64,000 bases of DNA from Sphingobacterium bovistauri. Its GTDB lineage: Bacteria; Bacteroidota; Bacteroidia; Sphingobacteriales; Sphingobacteriaceae. Shown here piece after piece: positions 34,253 to 43,432 of this stretch; position 1 is the first letter of the stretch; each line of letters starts with the position of its first letter. The stretch spans positions 62,001 through 126,000 of the forward strand of contig NZ_JADEYP010000004.1 of assembly GCF_020295405.1 (NCBI RefSeq). Reading direction: 5' to 3'. The position numbers were made by a program, and so were the translations under genes. The notes below the pieces were generated by a model. It worked only from the letters and a program-made list of their open reading frames with translations, was not told the origin of the DNA and made no database searches.

Positions 34253-35419
34253 TTATTTTATCAATCGATCTTGAAGCTGGTAGATATTGTCCACAGTCAA
34301 TTGTTGCATGACTTGATAAAGATGTGCCTTAAACATATTGATACTGTGTTCACCACCGTCTTCACCCAGGGCGCCTACACCATACATAAATGGACGTCCC
34401 ATGAAATTAAATTCTGATCCCACCGCATAAGCTCTAGCCAAATCAACACCCGAACGAATTCCTCCATCCATCATGATTTTAACTTTGCTTTTATAACTTG
34501 GATTAGCTGCTAATTTCGTTAGGGACACTATTGAAGATTCGCCCGCATCGACTTGTCTTCCTCCGTGATTAGAGATAATTACACCATCCACGCCTAATTG
34601 TATAGAAGCTTCCATATCCTCTTCTGTGGCGATACCTTTTAAAACTAATGGGCCTTGCCAAATATCTCGGATGGCTTTAACTTTCTCCATGTTTACCTTG
34701 CCTGTGAATGTACGGTTCATGAATTGTCCTAATTGAGACAAGTCTAGTCCTTTTTCCATATAGGGCTTTAGGGTTGCAAATGAAGGTATGCCGTATTTTA
34801 ATGTTTGAATTCCCCAAGTAGGACATACCATAGCCTGCAATATGTTTTCAATATTCATTTTAGGAGGCATAGATAAACCACTTTTGATTTCTCTATATCT
34901 TAATCCAAATGAAGGAACATCAACAAGTACCACTAAAACCGGGCACTCGACAGCCTTAAGACGTCTTAAAATATCATCACGCAATCTATCTTCTGTAGGG
35001 TGATACAATTGAAACCACGCTTTACCATCAGATACATCAGCTATTCTTTCGATACTACTTGTAGACACAGTGCTAAGTGTGTATGGAATATCGTGTTTTG
35101 CGGCAGCTTTGGCTAAGATTTCAGGTGCGTTAGGCCACATTAATCCTTGTAGTCCAATCGGAGAAATTCCGAATGGAGCACTATATTTTCGTCCGAATAA
35201 TTCTACGGACATATCAATTTCTTGACCTACTCGTAAGTATTGTGGCTTTAATAGGATATTGTCAAAATCATTTTCATTTCTGAACAGATTCAGTTCTTCA
35301 TTACATCCTCCTTGTAGGTAGTCAAATGCAAACTTTGGTATTCTTTTTTTGGCTTTCTTTTTAAGGTCTTCGACAGACGGATATCTACTATTATATTTGA
35401 AAATCGGTTTTTTAGACAT
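34253..35419 (-). CDS. FMN-dependent alpha-hydroxy-acid dehydrogenase
   Basis: The 388-residue enzyme belongs to the lactate/glycolate oxidase family. The catalytic histidine sits in ISNHGGRQVDAG, and MMDGGIRSGVDLARA and FMGRPFMYGVGALG form the FMN phosphate site. The N terminus has AFDYLQGGCNEELNL. It oxidises an L-2-hydroxy acid, most likely lactate, at the cytoplasmic membrane face. It is a single gene ahead of queD on the same strand. Confidence 0.88.
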   Translation of the reverse strand: MSKKPIFKYNSRYPSVEDLKKKAKKRIPKFAFDYLQGGCNEELNLFRNENDFDNILLKPQYLRVGQEIDMSVELFGRKYSAPFGISPIGLQGLMWPNAPEILAKAAAKHDIPYTLSTVSTSSIERIADVSDGKAWFQLYHPTEDRLRDDILRRLKAVECPVLVVLVDVPSFGLRYREIKSGLSMPPKMNIENILQAMVCPTWGIQTLKYGIPSFATLKPYMEKGLDLSQLGQFMNRTFTGKVNMEKVKAIRDIWQGPLVLKGIATEEDMEASIQLGVDGVIISNHGGRQVDAGESSIVSLTKLAANPSYKSKVKIMMDGGIRSGVDLARAYAVGSEFNFMGRPFMYGVGALGEDGGEHSINMFKAHLYQVMQQLTVDNIYQLQDRLIK

Positions 35420-35484
35420 TGGTTAAAAAATTTTTTAAAAATACGATAAAAATTCTAACTAGCTATCCTGAACTATTCTGTGTT

Positions 35485-36006
35485 TTAAAGTTTCATTTTC
35501 GCTTGAATTGCGTCTCCTTTTTTGTCTATTCCATAGAATAAAATGTAGTCAGCTTTAGTTGTTAGCCCAGAAGTACCATCTTGTAGCTGTATGAAAAGAT
35601 GTTTGACAATCATATGTCTGCCAGAAATAGTGGTTTCTATATAGGGATTCATGTCTTTGTCAAGTTTTAAATATAGTTTTTGCTGGGGATAAGACACGAG
35701 ATTTATCTCGAAATAATTATCACTTAATTTTACGGCTTTTATGCCATAAGCATATCTACGTTGTATGCTAGTGAGGGGTTTTATCTCACTATTTCTATCA
35801 AATAATTGTCTACTGATTTTTATTGGGTGTTTGTCATCGAGACGAGTTTTTGAACTGTAGTTTGGTTGATAAATAAATGTGTTTTTCCCTCTATTATGCT
35901 GGATGTAAAAAAGGATATCTTTAGTGGTAGGTTTTGGGTAGTTCTCTTGTGCGAAATTTGAGGTACTAATAATGAAAAAAGTAAAAAGTGTAACAAGCTT
36001 AATCAT
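35485..36006 (-). CDS. Secreted hypothetical protein
   Basis: The 173-residue protein has a signal peptide (MIKLVTLFTFFIISTSNFAQ). The body is beta-rich and basic (IKISRQLFDRNSEIKPL). Related sequences in Bacteroidota are annotated as DUF4833 or unnamed proteins; the match to DUF4833 is only suspected. No catalytic motif is seen. It is a single gene. Confidence 0.7.
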   Translation of the reverse strand: MIKLVTLFTFFIISTSNFAQENYPKPTTKDILFYIQHNRGKNTFIYQPNYSSKTRLDDKHPIKISRQLFDRNSEIKPLTSIQRRYAYGIKAVKLSDNYFEINLVSYPQQKLYLKLDKDMNPYIETTISGRHMIVKHLFIQLQDGTSGLTTKADYILFYGIDKKGDAIQAKMKL

Positions 36007-36066
36007 ATTGTATTGTTTAAAGCCAAATTACATTTTTTACTTTCAGAAACTGTAGGTTTTCAAGTA

Positions 36067-36243
36067 TTAATTTCTATTGCCACCCATAAATTTGGATATT
36101 AACCAAATAATCAATGCTACGACAATGACTACTATAATAATGCCAGACCAAACGCCAGCTTTGAATATTCCGCCAATCACTTCACAACTTGATAATAAAG
36201 TAATGGTGGATAATATTGTTGCTAATAAACCTATTCTTTTCAT
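36067..36243 (-). CDS. Small lipoprotein with one transmembrane segment
   Basis: This 58-residue ORF starts MKRIGLLATILSTITLLSSC, a signal peptide with lipobox LSSC. The core GGIFKAGVWSGI and a Val/Ile-rich transmembrane helix follow, ending FMGGNRN. Many Bacteroidota carry such proteins, often mislabelled as phosphatidate cytidylyltransferase. The function is unknown. Confidence 0.75.
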   Translation of the reverse strand: MKRIGLLATILSTITLLSSCEVIGGIFKAGVWSGIIIVVIVVALIIWLISKFMGGNRN

Positions 36244-36299
36244 AAATGATATATGTTTTATTGTAGAACAAGTTAAATGCTAGGTTGTTTTGTAGTTTG

Positions 36300-36860
36300 T
36301 TAAACTGACGGGTTTTTGTTTAGTTTAAAGACATTGTATAACGTATAGCTAATAGTGATTCCGTAATAAAATATTAGAGCTATTAGAATAGTATTTCCAT
36401 CTAAAGGCATTTTATAATGTAGGATTTTGAATATTATGAATATTGGGAAGTATAGGCTAACAACTATTGAAAGAATGTGAAATTGTAATATTCTGCTAAA
36501 ATGTTTTTTATATATTTCAGATTTATTTTGTTTGGAAAATCCAATTATTGTGGGGGCTATGAAACCTAAAATTGGCATTAAAAGAAAGAATAGAGAAGAT
36601 GTATATAGGGCTTTTATACTCCCAATCTGATTGGTGTCAATACTAATTTTGTCTACATTTTGCATAACAAGGTTTTCCAATGGGATATCTAATACTTTAC
36701 TAATTTGTTTAAGACTAAAGCCGCTGATTTCTTCCGTTCCTTTTTCGATACGTTGCACTGTTCTTAAGGATATTCCAGCTTCATCCCCAAGATCTTGTTG
36801 AGTTAGTCCTTTAGTTTTTCTAGCTGTTTTAATGATTTCGTTGATACTTGATTTTGTCAT
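36300..36860 (-). CDS. Membrane-anchored XRE-family regulator (paralogue 1)
   Basis: The 186-residue protein has an HTH of the Xre type (residues 5-65, LTQQDLGDEAGISLRTVQRI). A linker of about 25 residues follows, then a C-terminal half with three to four hydrophobic helices (90-180) of the DUF4870-like kind. It is a near copy of the next gene in its first 130 residues but lacks its extra loop. It is 13 nt downstream of that gene on the same strand, so the two form a tandem duplication. Function unknown; a membrane-linked transcription factor is likely. Confidence 0.85.
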   Translation of the reverse strand: MTKSSINEIIKTARKTKGLTQQDLGDEAGISLRTVQRIEKGTEEISGFSLKQISKVLDIPLENLVMQNVDKISIDTNQIGSIKALYTSSLFFLLMPILGFIAPTIIGFSKQNKSEIYKKHFSRILQFHILSIVVSLYFPIFIIFKILHYKMPLDGNTILIALIFYYGITISYTLYNVFKLNKNPSV

Positions 36861-36873
36861 GCTGCAAAATTGA

Positions 36874-37746
36874 TTAATTATTTTTTTTGGGGGTCAGTTT
36901 ATTTACTTGGACTACAATTATGACTATGTTTGCTATGTAATAAGCAGCAATCAAAAAGATTAGAATTATTTTAAGCCAATTTATTTCTGATGACGTTTCG
37001 TTTCGGTTACGGTCTAATACTTGCGGATCAGTTACTTTTAATGTTTCGAGACTTGTTTTCACTCCGATGATAGAGGCTATTGTATCATATTCAGAATCAT
37101 AAAATTTAATAGAGTCTGCAGACATACTTATTAGATTTTGTTGTAATATTTTGGTTCGTTTTAGGGAGTCAATACTATTAAAATTTCTAATGATGTATAT
37201 AGAGTCCTGTCGTTCTATTTGCACACTCTCTTCATTAATCAAGATCATACTCTCAGTATTGGGCATAGTAATATTTATTTGTTGAGGAGAGCTTGTGGAT
37301 GTGAATAATATAAAAGGAAGATAGAAGCAGACTAAACAAAGTATTATAATAGATTGTATTCCCTGTAATAAAAGTATAAATCTGAAGTGTTTTTTATAGA
37401 GCGTGTTTTTGTTTTCTTTGGTGAATCCAATTAGGGATGGGATTATAAATCCTAAAAATGGTAATAAGATGAATAATAATGAAGATAAATACAACGTTTT
37501 AATACTTCCAATCTGATTGGAGTCAATGCTAATTTCGTTTACGTTTTGCATAATAAGGTTTTCCAATGGTATATCTAATACTTTACTAATTTGTTTAAGA
37601 CTAAAGCCGCTGATTTCTTCGGTTCCTTTTTCTATGCGTTGTATAGTGCGCAAAGAAATTCCTGCTTCGTCTGCTAGTTCTTGTTGTGTTAGTCCTTTTA
37701 GCTTGCGCGCTGCTTTTATCTGATCGTTAATATTGATTTTATTCAT
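36874..37746 (-). CDS. Membrane-anchored XRE-family regulator (paralogue 2, with extra loop)
   Basis: The 290-residue protein has the same HTH and linker as the following gene, with ISLRTIQRIEKGTEEISGF. It carries hydrophobic helices at about 83-145. A hydrophilic insertion of about 100 residues (about 155-250) precedes a final transmembrane helix near 260-280. The insertion may face the periplasm and act as a sensor. It is the first of the tandem pair. Confidence 0.85.
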   Translation of the reverse strand: MNKININDQIKAARKLKGLTQQELADEAGISLRTIQRIEKGTEEISGFSLKQISKVLDIPLENLIMQNVNEISIDSNQIGSIKTLYLSSLLFILLPFLGFIIPSLIGFTKENKNTLYKKHFRFILLLQGIQSIIILCLVCFYLPFILFTSTSSPQQINITMPNTESMILINEESVQIERQDSIYIIRNFNSIDSLKRTKILQQNLISMSADSIKFYDSEYDTIASIIGVKTSLETLKVTDPQVLDRNRNETSSEINWLKIILIFLIAAYYIANIVIIVVQVNKLTPKKNN

Positions 37747-37755
37747 AGTTCAAAA

Positions 37756-38023
37756 ATGGAAATTACTAGCCCTAGTATGCAAATAAATGATATGCCAATA
37801 ATACGACAATTCTATGAAAGTGACTTTATGGAAGAATTTATAAAGATTAACTGGAAAACTAGGAATTATTTTATGATTGCTGTAGCTCAAAATATTTAGT
37901 TAAAGGAGATCTTTCTGTTTTATTATCAATGAACATTGAGTTTGAAGGAGTATGTGTGATCGACTGAGGCATAACATCAATTTTGTACGAACCATTAAAC
38001 AAATAAGCCTTGGGGTTAATCAT
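37756..38023. other. Short overlapping open frames, possibly remnants
   Basis: A 47-codon plus-strand frame at 37756-37899 and a 50-codon minus-strand frame at 37871-38023 overlap by 29 bp. Neither shows a family signature, signal peptide or promoter. They may be decayed fragments or chance. Confidence 0.3.
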
Positions 38024-38114
38024 TTATATCAGGCCTTCGCTCAATCAAACCAGTGCTTGGCTCATTGTGGCTATTTATATTTTTTTTCAAATGCTAGATT
38101 CAAATAAAAATGTT

Positions 38115-38516
38115 ATGAAAAAATGTATATTAATGGCTGTGATACTGTTTGTAATAGGGGTATGGTCGTGTAAGAAAGATGAGGCAACTCCAACGCCTGA
38201 TCAGTTAATTCAAGGATTTTGGAAAGGTAAATATGGGAATGGTACGGATGTTGGTAATACGGATATCGCTTTTAAATTGATGAAAGGGGGGCAGTTGATG
38301 GTTTATGCGAATAAGGCGGATACAGCAAAGGCAGATAAAGCTATTGGAACCTATTTTTACGCCAATGGAAAAATTTCTGGTAGATATACCTATCCAGGGC
38401 CTTTGACCTATAGCTTTTCTGCTACATTGTATAATGACAATACAGCAATAAAAGGGACTTGGGGATCGGGAAGTTCTGAAACCAATAGAGGTAACTTTGA
38501 ATTAATTAAGGAATAA
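38115..38516 (+). CDS. Lipocalin-like or hypothetical lipoprotein
   Basis: The start at 38115 gives 133 residues with a signal peptide and lipobox (FVIGVWSC, Cys19); the longer open frame upstream has no lipoprotein N terminus. The mature part is beta-rich: LIQGFWKGKYGNGT, GTYFYANGKISGRY and KGTWGSGS. This pattern suits a lipocalin-like barrel of small Bacteroidota lipoproteins. No function is assigned. It ends just before a terminator. Confidence 0.7.
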   Translation: MKKCILMAVILFVIGVWSCKKDEATPTPDQLIQGFWKGKYGNGTDVGNTDIAFKLMKGGQLMVYANKADTAKADKAIGTYFYANGKISGRYTYPGPLTYSFSATLYNDNTAIKGTWGSGSSETNRGNFELIKE

Positions 38517-38533
38517 GTGGGTGTTAAAAAGAA

Positions 38534-38563
38534 ACTCCCGATATCAATAGATTCGGGAGTCCT
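38534..38563. terminator. Terminator between the lipoprotein and metE
   Basis: The stem ACTCCCGA with TCGGGAGT (8 bp, 11-nt loop) is followed by CCTTTATTT. It lies between convergent genes. Confidence 0.65.
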
Positions 38564-38588
38564 TTATTTAATAATACTATATTCTGAA

Positions 38589-40904
38589 TTATGCTTCAGC
38601 TCTTAATACTTTAGCAGCTTCTACCATTGCTTCTAAAGCAGCTTTAGTTTCTGGCCAAGCACGAGTTTTCAATCCACAGTCAGGGTTTACCCATAATTGA
38701 GATGCAGGAACTACATCTTTTGCTTTGCGCAACAAGTCAATCATTTCTTCTTTACTTGGTACACGTGGCGAGTGGATGTCATATACACCAGGACCGATAT
38801 CGTTAGGGTATTTGAATTCACCAGCGAAAGCATTCAACAATTTCATTTGTGAACGTGAAGTTTCGATAGTGATTACGTCAGCATCCATCGCAGCGATATC
38901 TTTGATCACATTGTTGAATTCTGAGTAACACATGTGCGTGTGGATCTGTGTATCGTCATCTACATTGGATGAAGAAACACGGAATGAACGTACTGCCCAA
39001 TCTAAATATTTTTGTTGATCAGCTTGACGCAGTGGTAAACCTTCGCGGATAGCTGGCTCATCGATTTGAATGATTTTGATACCTGCTTTTTCTAAAGCTT
39101 GAACTTCGTCCAAGATAGCCAAAGCGATTTGGTAAGTAGTCGTTTCACGAGGTTGATCGTTACGTACGAATGACCATTGTAAGATCGTAACAGGACCTGT
39201 CAACATACCTTTTACTGGGCGATCAGTCAATGATTGTGCGTATGCAGACCAACGAACAGTCATGTCTTCAGGACGGTAAACATCACCATAAATAACTGGA
39301 GGTTTCACACAACGAGAACCGTAAGATTGTACCCATCCGTATTGTGTAAATGCGTACCCTGCTAATTGCTCACCGAAATATTCAACCATGTCGTTACGTT
39401 CGAACTCACCATGTACTAATACATCGATATCTAGAGCCTCTTGCAAACGGATTACGCTTTCAGTTTCTTCAGCGATAGCTTTATCGTATTCTTCTTGTGT
39501 GATCACACCTTTTTTCAAATCAGCTCTCCATTTACGCACATCTTTTGTTTGTGGGAATGAGCCGATTGTAGTTGTAGCAAATGATGGAAGGTTGAACTTC
39601 ACTTGTTGAGCTGCTTTACGCTCAGCGAAAGTAGAAGTACGTTTAGCATCTTCATCCGTGATGTTGCTTACACGTGTTTTAACTTCTGGCTTGTGGATTA
39701 AAGGAGAAGTACGACGGCTTTCAGCAGCAGCTTTGTTTGCCTCAAAACGTTCTGCAGTTTTAGCATCTACATCACCTTCAGCTAATACAGCTAAATCTTT
39801 AACCTCAGCTAATTTTTGTTTAGCGAATGCTAACCAATTTTTTACTTCAGCAGGAAGCGTATCTTCTTTTGTTTCACTATCTAGATCGTTAGGAACGTGC
39901 AATAATGAAGAAGAAGTACCTACCCATACTCTGTCTTTGCCTAATGCAGCAACAGCTTGTTGGATTTTAGCTAAAGATTTTTCGTAATCATTTTTCCAAA
40001 TGTTACGTCCTTCAACTACACCTAATGAAAGTGTTAATGAAGCAGGTACTTTTGCTAAAACAGTATCCAATTGGTTTTCACCACGTACTAAGTCTAAGTG
40101 TAAAGCGTGAACAGGTAAACTTAAAGCTAAATCTTCGTTATCTTTTAAGGCTTCGAAATATGTAGTTGCGATTAATTTAGAATCACCAGCAGCAGCATTT
40201 AATTTTTCGAATACTGTAGTGTATAAAGCTTTTACTTTTGCGTCAATGTCTAAAGCTAAGTAAGGCTCATCAATTTGGATATATTTAGCGCCAGCAGCAG
40301 CTAATTTAGAGATGATCTGCTCATAAACAGGTAATAAACGATCAATTAAATCGATACGATCAAATCCTGCTTCTTTTTCTTTACCAATTAACAAATAAGT
40401 AATTGGGCCGATAACAACTGGTTTTGTTTCGATACCAGCAGCTTTAGCCTCGTTATATTCATTTAAGAATTTTTCAGATGTTAATTTGAAAGTTTGATCT
40501 TTAGTGAACTCAGGCACCATATAGTGGTAGTTCGTATCAAACCATTTTGTCATTTCCGATGCTGTAACGTCGATTCCGTCTGCTTGGAAACCACGAGCCA
40601 TAGCAAAATATAAATCTAAGCTATAGTTATTGTCAACTTTGTTTACTAATGATTGGTAACGAGTTGGGATAGCGCCAACAGTTAAAGATAAATCTAAAAC
40701 TTGGTCGTAAAAAGAAAAATCATTTGAAGGGATTAAATCAATACCAGCTGCTTTTTGAGTTTTCCAGTTGTTTTCACGAATTTCTTTCGCTGCATTTAAT
40801 AATTCTTCCGCTGAAATTTTCTTAGCCCAGTATGCTTCGTTAGCTTTTTTCAATTCACGGAAAGGTCCCACACGTGGGTAGCCTAAGTTGTTCGTTAGTA
40901 ACAT
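38589..40904 (-). CDS. metE: Cobalamin-independent methionine synthase
   Basis: The 771-residue enzyme is full length for MetE. The N-terminal half starts LLTNNLGYPRVGPFRELKKA. The C-terminal barrel has FATTTIGSFPQT, QIDEPAIREGLPL, the zinc ligands in HTHMCYSEFN and the distal Cys in NPDCGLKTR. It transfers a methyl group from 5-methyltetrahydrofolate to homocysteine without B12. A SAM-I riboswitch lies upstream, so the gene is turned down when S-adenosylmethionine is plentiful. Confidence 0.96.
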   Translation of the reverse strand: MLLTNNLGYPRVGPFRELKKANEAYWAKKISAEELLNAAKEIRENNWKTQKAAGIDLIPSNDFSFYDQVLDLSLTVGAIPTRYQSLVNKVDNNYSLDLYFAMARGFQADGIDVTASEMTKWFDTNYHYMVPEFTKDQTFKLTSEKFLNEYNEAKAAGIETKPVVIGPITYLLIGKEKEAGFDRIDLIDRLLPVYEQIISKLAAAGAKYIQIDEPYLALDIDAKVKALYTTVFEKLNAAAGDSKLIATTYFEALKDNEDLALSLPVHALHLDLVRGENQLDTVLAKVPASLTLSLGVVEGRNIWKNDYEKSLAKIQQAVAALGKDRVWVGTSSSLLHVPNDLDSETKEDTLPAEVKNWLAFAKQKLAEVKDLAVLAEGDVDAKTAERFEANKAAAESRRTSPLIHKPEVKTRVSNITDEDAKRTSTFAERKAAQQVKFNLPSFATTTIGSFPQTKDVRKWRADLKKGVITQEEYDKAIAEETESVIRLQEALDIDVLVHGEFERNDMVEYFGEQLAGYAFTQYGWVQSYGSRCVKPPVIYGDVYRPEDMTVRWSAYAQSLTDRPVKGMLTGPVTILQWSFVRNDQPRETTTYQIALAILDEVQALEKAGIKIIQIDEPAIREGLPLRQADQQKYLDWAVRSFRVSSSNVDDDTQIHTHMCYSEFNNVIKDIAAMDADVITIETSRSQMKLLNAFAGEFKYPNDIGPGVYDIHSPRVPSKEEMIDLLRKAKDVVPASQLWVNPDCGLKTRAWPETKAALEAMVEAAKVLRAEA

Positions 40905-40978
40905 ATAATGTTCCTTAATTTAATTAAAAATATTTTTACTAGTTGCTAAGAGAAGGTCACTTGGCTTAGTGATCTCGG

Positions 40979-41076
40979 CTTATCATTCCCAATAAAATGG
41001 GTAGAATGTAGCACCTTGTCAAGGGACAGGTTGCTAAGGCTTCATCGGGTCTATTCCCTCTACCTTTCTCTATAAG
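40979..41076 (-). promoter_or_regulatory. SAM-I (S-box) riboswitch of metE
   Basis: Read on the minus strand, P1 arms CTTATA and GATAAG flank the core. AGAAAGGTAGAGGG, GACCCGATGAAGCC, TTAGCAACC and AGGTGCTACATTCTACCC follow in the order of the SAM-I aptamer. All conserved junction blocks are present. It lies about 75 nt before the metE start. A weak hairpin in the stretch between (40950-40975) could be the expression platform. Confidence 0.93.
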
Positions 41077-41483
41077 CGTTGGCTAAGTTATGTGTTTTAG
41101 TTTTAGTATCAAAATTTTTTTTTCATTTACTGAAGGACATTAGGATTTTGGTGTAAATGTATAAAGTATATACTGTCAATCAGTTATTATTGTAATTGAA
41201 GTTTGTTGTTTAGGATACTAATATTTTATTTTGGTTTTATTTATTTATGACTTTTCTTTATTTGAAAATTCTTTTATTGTAACATTAGTGTAATAATGAG
41301 CTGTTTTTGTGGTGTTTATCTATAATTATTTACACTTTCGTGTTTGAGCTGTTGCGTTTAGGTAAAGATAATTTCCGGTATATTTTCTTTTTTTTTTGAT
41401 TGTTGTCTAAGCAATTAATTAATTGTTTTTTACCCACACCTGTTCTCAATAAGATCTACATCAACGTATTATTTAATAAAGCT
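41077..41483. other. AT-rich intergenic region
   Basis: About 400 bp hold the upstream end of the metE leader and the region before the next gene. No ORF, tRNA or strong promoter match was seen. A T-run precedes the small gene. Confidence 0.4.
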
Positions 41484-41660
41484 ATGAATAAACAAAATTA
41501 CAAATGCCCACAAGTTCATCTGATTTCGGTTGAAATTGAAGAATCAATTTCAACCGGATCAACGAATACTTATTATATTACTCCTACTGAAAATCGCGTT
41601 GATATAGTTGATTATGAAGTTTTTGATGAACAAAATAAGGACTTTAATATAAATTTCTAA
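41484..41660 (+). CDS. Small protein preceding the fimbrillin-like lipoprotein
   Basis: Start taken at 41484 (MNKQNYKCP), giving 58 residues; the frame is open further upstream but the A-rich context favours this Met. It has no signal peptide and contains EIEESISTGS. Such short ORFs, often with a hydrophobic or xSTGS/xATGS-like middle, precede fimbrillin-like genes in Bacteroidota. It ends 2 nt before the next start, so the two are cotranscribed. Function unknown. Confidence 0.6.
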   Translation: MNKQNYKCPQVHLISVEIEESISTGSTNTYYITPTENRVDIVDYEVFDEQNKDFNINF

Positions 41661-41662
41661 TT

Positions 41663-43372
41663 ATGAGAAAGAACATATTATTATGCGGTATTACCTTCGT
41701 GGTTTTAACCTTTATAGGTTGTAAAGAGGATGCAGTTTTGTCTGTTGATAATCAAGGTGAAATAAAATATTTGGACTTAGTTTTTAACGCCGATTATATT
41801 GATTCAGAAGAAGTCAACATCAGGAAGACGGCTTCTAAACAGTTTTCTTCTTATTCGGGTGTTAAAGATGCTCATGTTACTCGTTTGAGTAATGCATTCT
41901 TTTCTGAGGTTTCAGTGGTAGAAAAGACTCGAAGCTACACACCTAAGTCTCAAGCATTGCTGTCTAAAGCTAACAAAGTAGCGACAGCATCGAAAGAAGG
42001 TGTTAATTATCCAGTGTCAACAGATAATCTAAAGATTCGTAGCTTGGCAGATAGTGTTAAGTTCATGGTGTTGATTTTTGATGATAAGGATAATCATGTG
42101 GGTACGACAATCGCATCGAGAGGAGCACAGACACGAATTCCTTTGTTAGTTCCTGTGGATTATGTTCCTACAGTGGCTAATAAATATCGAATTGTTGCGT
42201 TTACTTTCAATACGACAGAAGCTAGTGATTTTGATTATTTGAATTTAGATCCTTCTGAGACAAACAACAATCCACAAATTGTGCTTCCCTCAGATAGGGA
42301 ATTTTACTATCACAATAATGATTTGCCAATCGTAGAGACTGGGGCTAGTAATCCGGCAAAAGTTAATATTATTTTTCTGCCACAAACTGTAAAAGTAGGA
42401 GTCACAGTAGACGCACGTGGTGTTGATGCGAAAATAAAGGAGGTAAGTGGTACTTTTGGATCTTTTCCTAATGCGCAATCTGCTAACTTTGATTTGAAGC
42501 TAAACAGGGTTATTAATAAAGTTGTAATTCCTGAACAGAATTTCCCTACAGCATTTAGTTTTACGGGAACAGCAGATACCGTTTCATTTGCTCGCTATAT
42601 TTATATGGATGAAAGTGATGAGACAATCTTTCTCGAAAGATTGAATCTTACCTTGGAGACGTTGGTCTTACAGAAAAATGGTGAAACAACAAATGTTTCA
42701 ATTTTGGGAGAATCAAAGTCTTATTCATTCAGTGGGGTAAGTCTTAAAAAGGGGACGTATTTTAACGGAAGAATTAATTTGTTTTCTGGATTTGATATTG
42801 ATGGTGTGATTTGGAGTTATGCTAATCTATATTATGATAAGAATGCTCCTGTAGGTTATCAGCATAAGTTTCGTCAATCTCCGAGTGATGGATATAAGGA
42901 ATTAACGGATTATTGGAATTTCAATAAAGAGTTTCCGAAATCAGAAGATGAGTCTGGTCGCGATATTGATCCTTGTACATTAGTGTATCCTGGAGGATGG
43001 AGAATGCCTACTATAGCAGAAGCGTCTCTAGCGAATCCGTCAAATATTAATTTGAAATCATTCTCTTATTTTGACGCTAGTGGTTCATCTGTAGAGAGAG
43101 ATTATGATTATATGGAGCTGATTAATAACGAGGATCAAAAGATTCATTTTTATGCATTCGGAATGCGTGATGGGTTAGTGTATAGTGGAGAAGGTGCAAA
43201 TGCTCTTTATTGGTTGGCAGGAAGTTCTTTAAGTACACAGGCGGATGTATTTAGAATTGGGATCCTTGAGACGGGTAATGACTCAGGAAGTGGTTTGATA
43301 GATTATCCAGATTATGTTACATCTGGAGCTAGAGGACTAAATATTCGATGTGTACGTACCCTTAGAAACTAA
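41663..43372 (+). CDS. Fimbrillin-like lipoprotein with C-terminal FISUMP-like domain
   Basis: The 569-residue protein has a lipoprotein signal peptide (LLCGITFVVLTFIGC, Cys20). Beta-rich domains (about 30-380) resemble fimbrillin/DUF4906-type surface proteins. A final domain (about 400-569) has DPCTLVYPGGWRMPTIAEA and RGLNIRCVRTLRN, like the FISUMP region found in such proteins. It is probably exposed on the outer membrane and used in adhesion or fibre formation. No second fimbrial gene is present. Confidence 0.7.
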   Translation: MRKNILLCGITFVVLTFIGCKEDAVLSVDNQGEIKYLDLVFNADYIDSEEVNIRKTASKQFSSYSGVKDAHVTRLSNAFFSEVSVVEKTRSYTPKSQALLSKANKVATASKEGVNYPVSTDNLKIRSLADSVKFMVLIFDDKDNHVGTTIASRGAQTRIPLLVPVDYVPTVANKYRIVAFTFNTTEASDFDYLNLDPSETNNNPQIVLPSDREFYYHNNDLPIVETGASNPAKVNIIFLPQTVKVGVTVDARGVDAKIKEVSGTFGSFPNAQSANFDLKLNRVINKVVIPEQNFPTAFSFTGTADTVSFARYIYMDESDETIFLERLNLTLETLVLQKNGETTNVSILGESKSYSFSGVSLKKGTYFNGRINLFSGFDIDGVIWSYANLYYDKNAPVGYQHKFRQSPSDGYKELTDYWNFNKEFPKSEDESGRDIDPCTLVYPGGWRMPTIAEASLANPSNINLKSFSYFDASGSSVERDYDYMELINNEDQKIHFYAFGMRDGLVYSGEGANALYWLAGSSLSTQADVFRIGILETGNDSGSGLIDYPDYVTSGARGLNIRCVRTLRN

Positions 43373-43390
43373 GATAAATATATTGTAAGT

Positions 43391-43432
43391 AAAAGCAGAG
43401 GTCTGAAATGTTAATTTCAGACCTCTGCTTTT
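43391..43432. terminator. Bidirectional terminator
   Basis: A 19-bp perfect stem (43391-43409 with 43414-43432) with a 4-nt loop and A/T runs. It lies between the fimbrillin-like gene and the response regulator. Confidence 0.9.

Noticed and set aside
36077..36283. 68-codon plus-strand ORF
   Set aside because: The minus strand at 36067-36243 encodes a clear small lipoprotein; the plus frame is its shadow.
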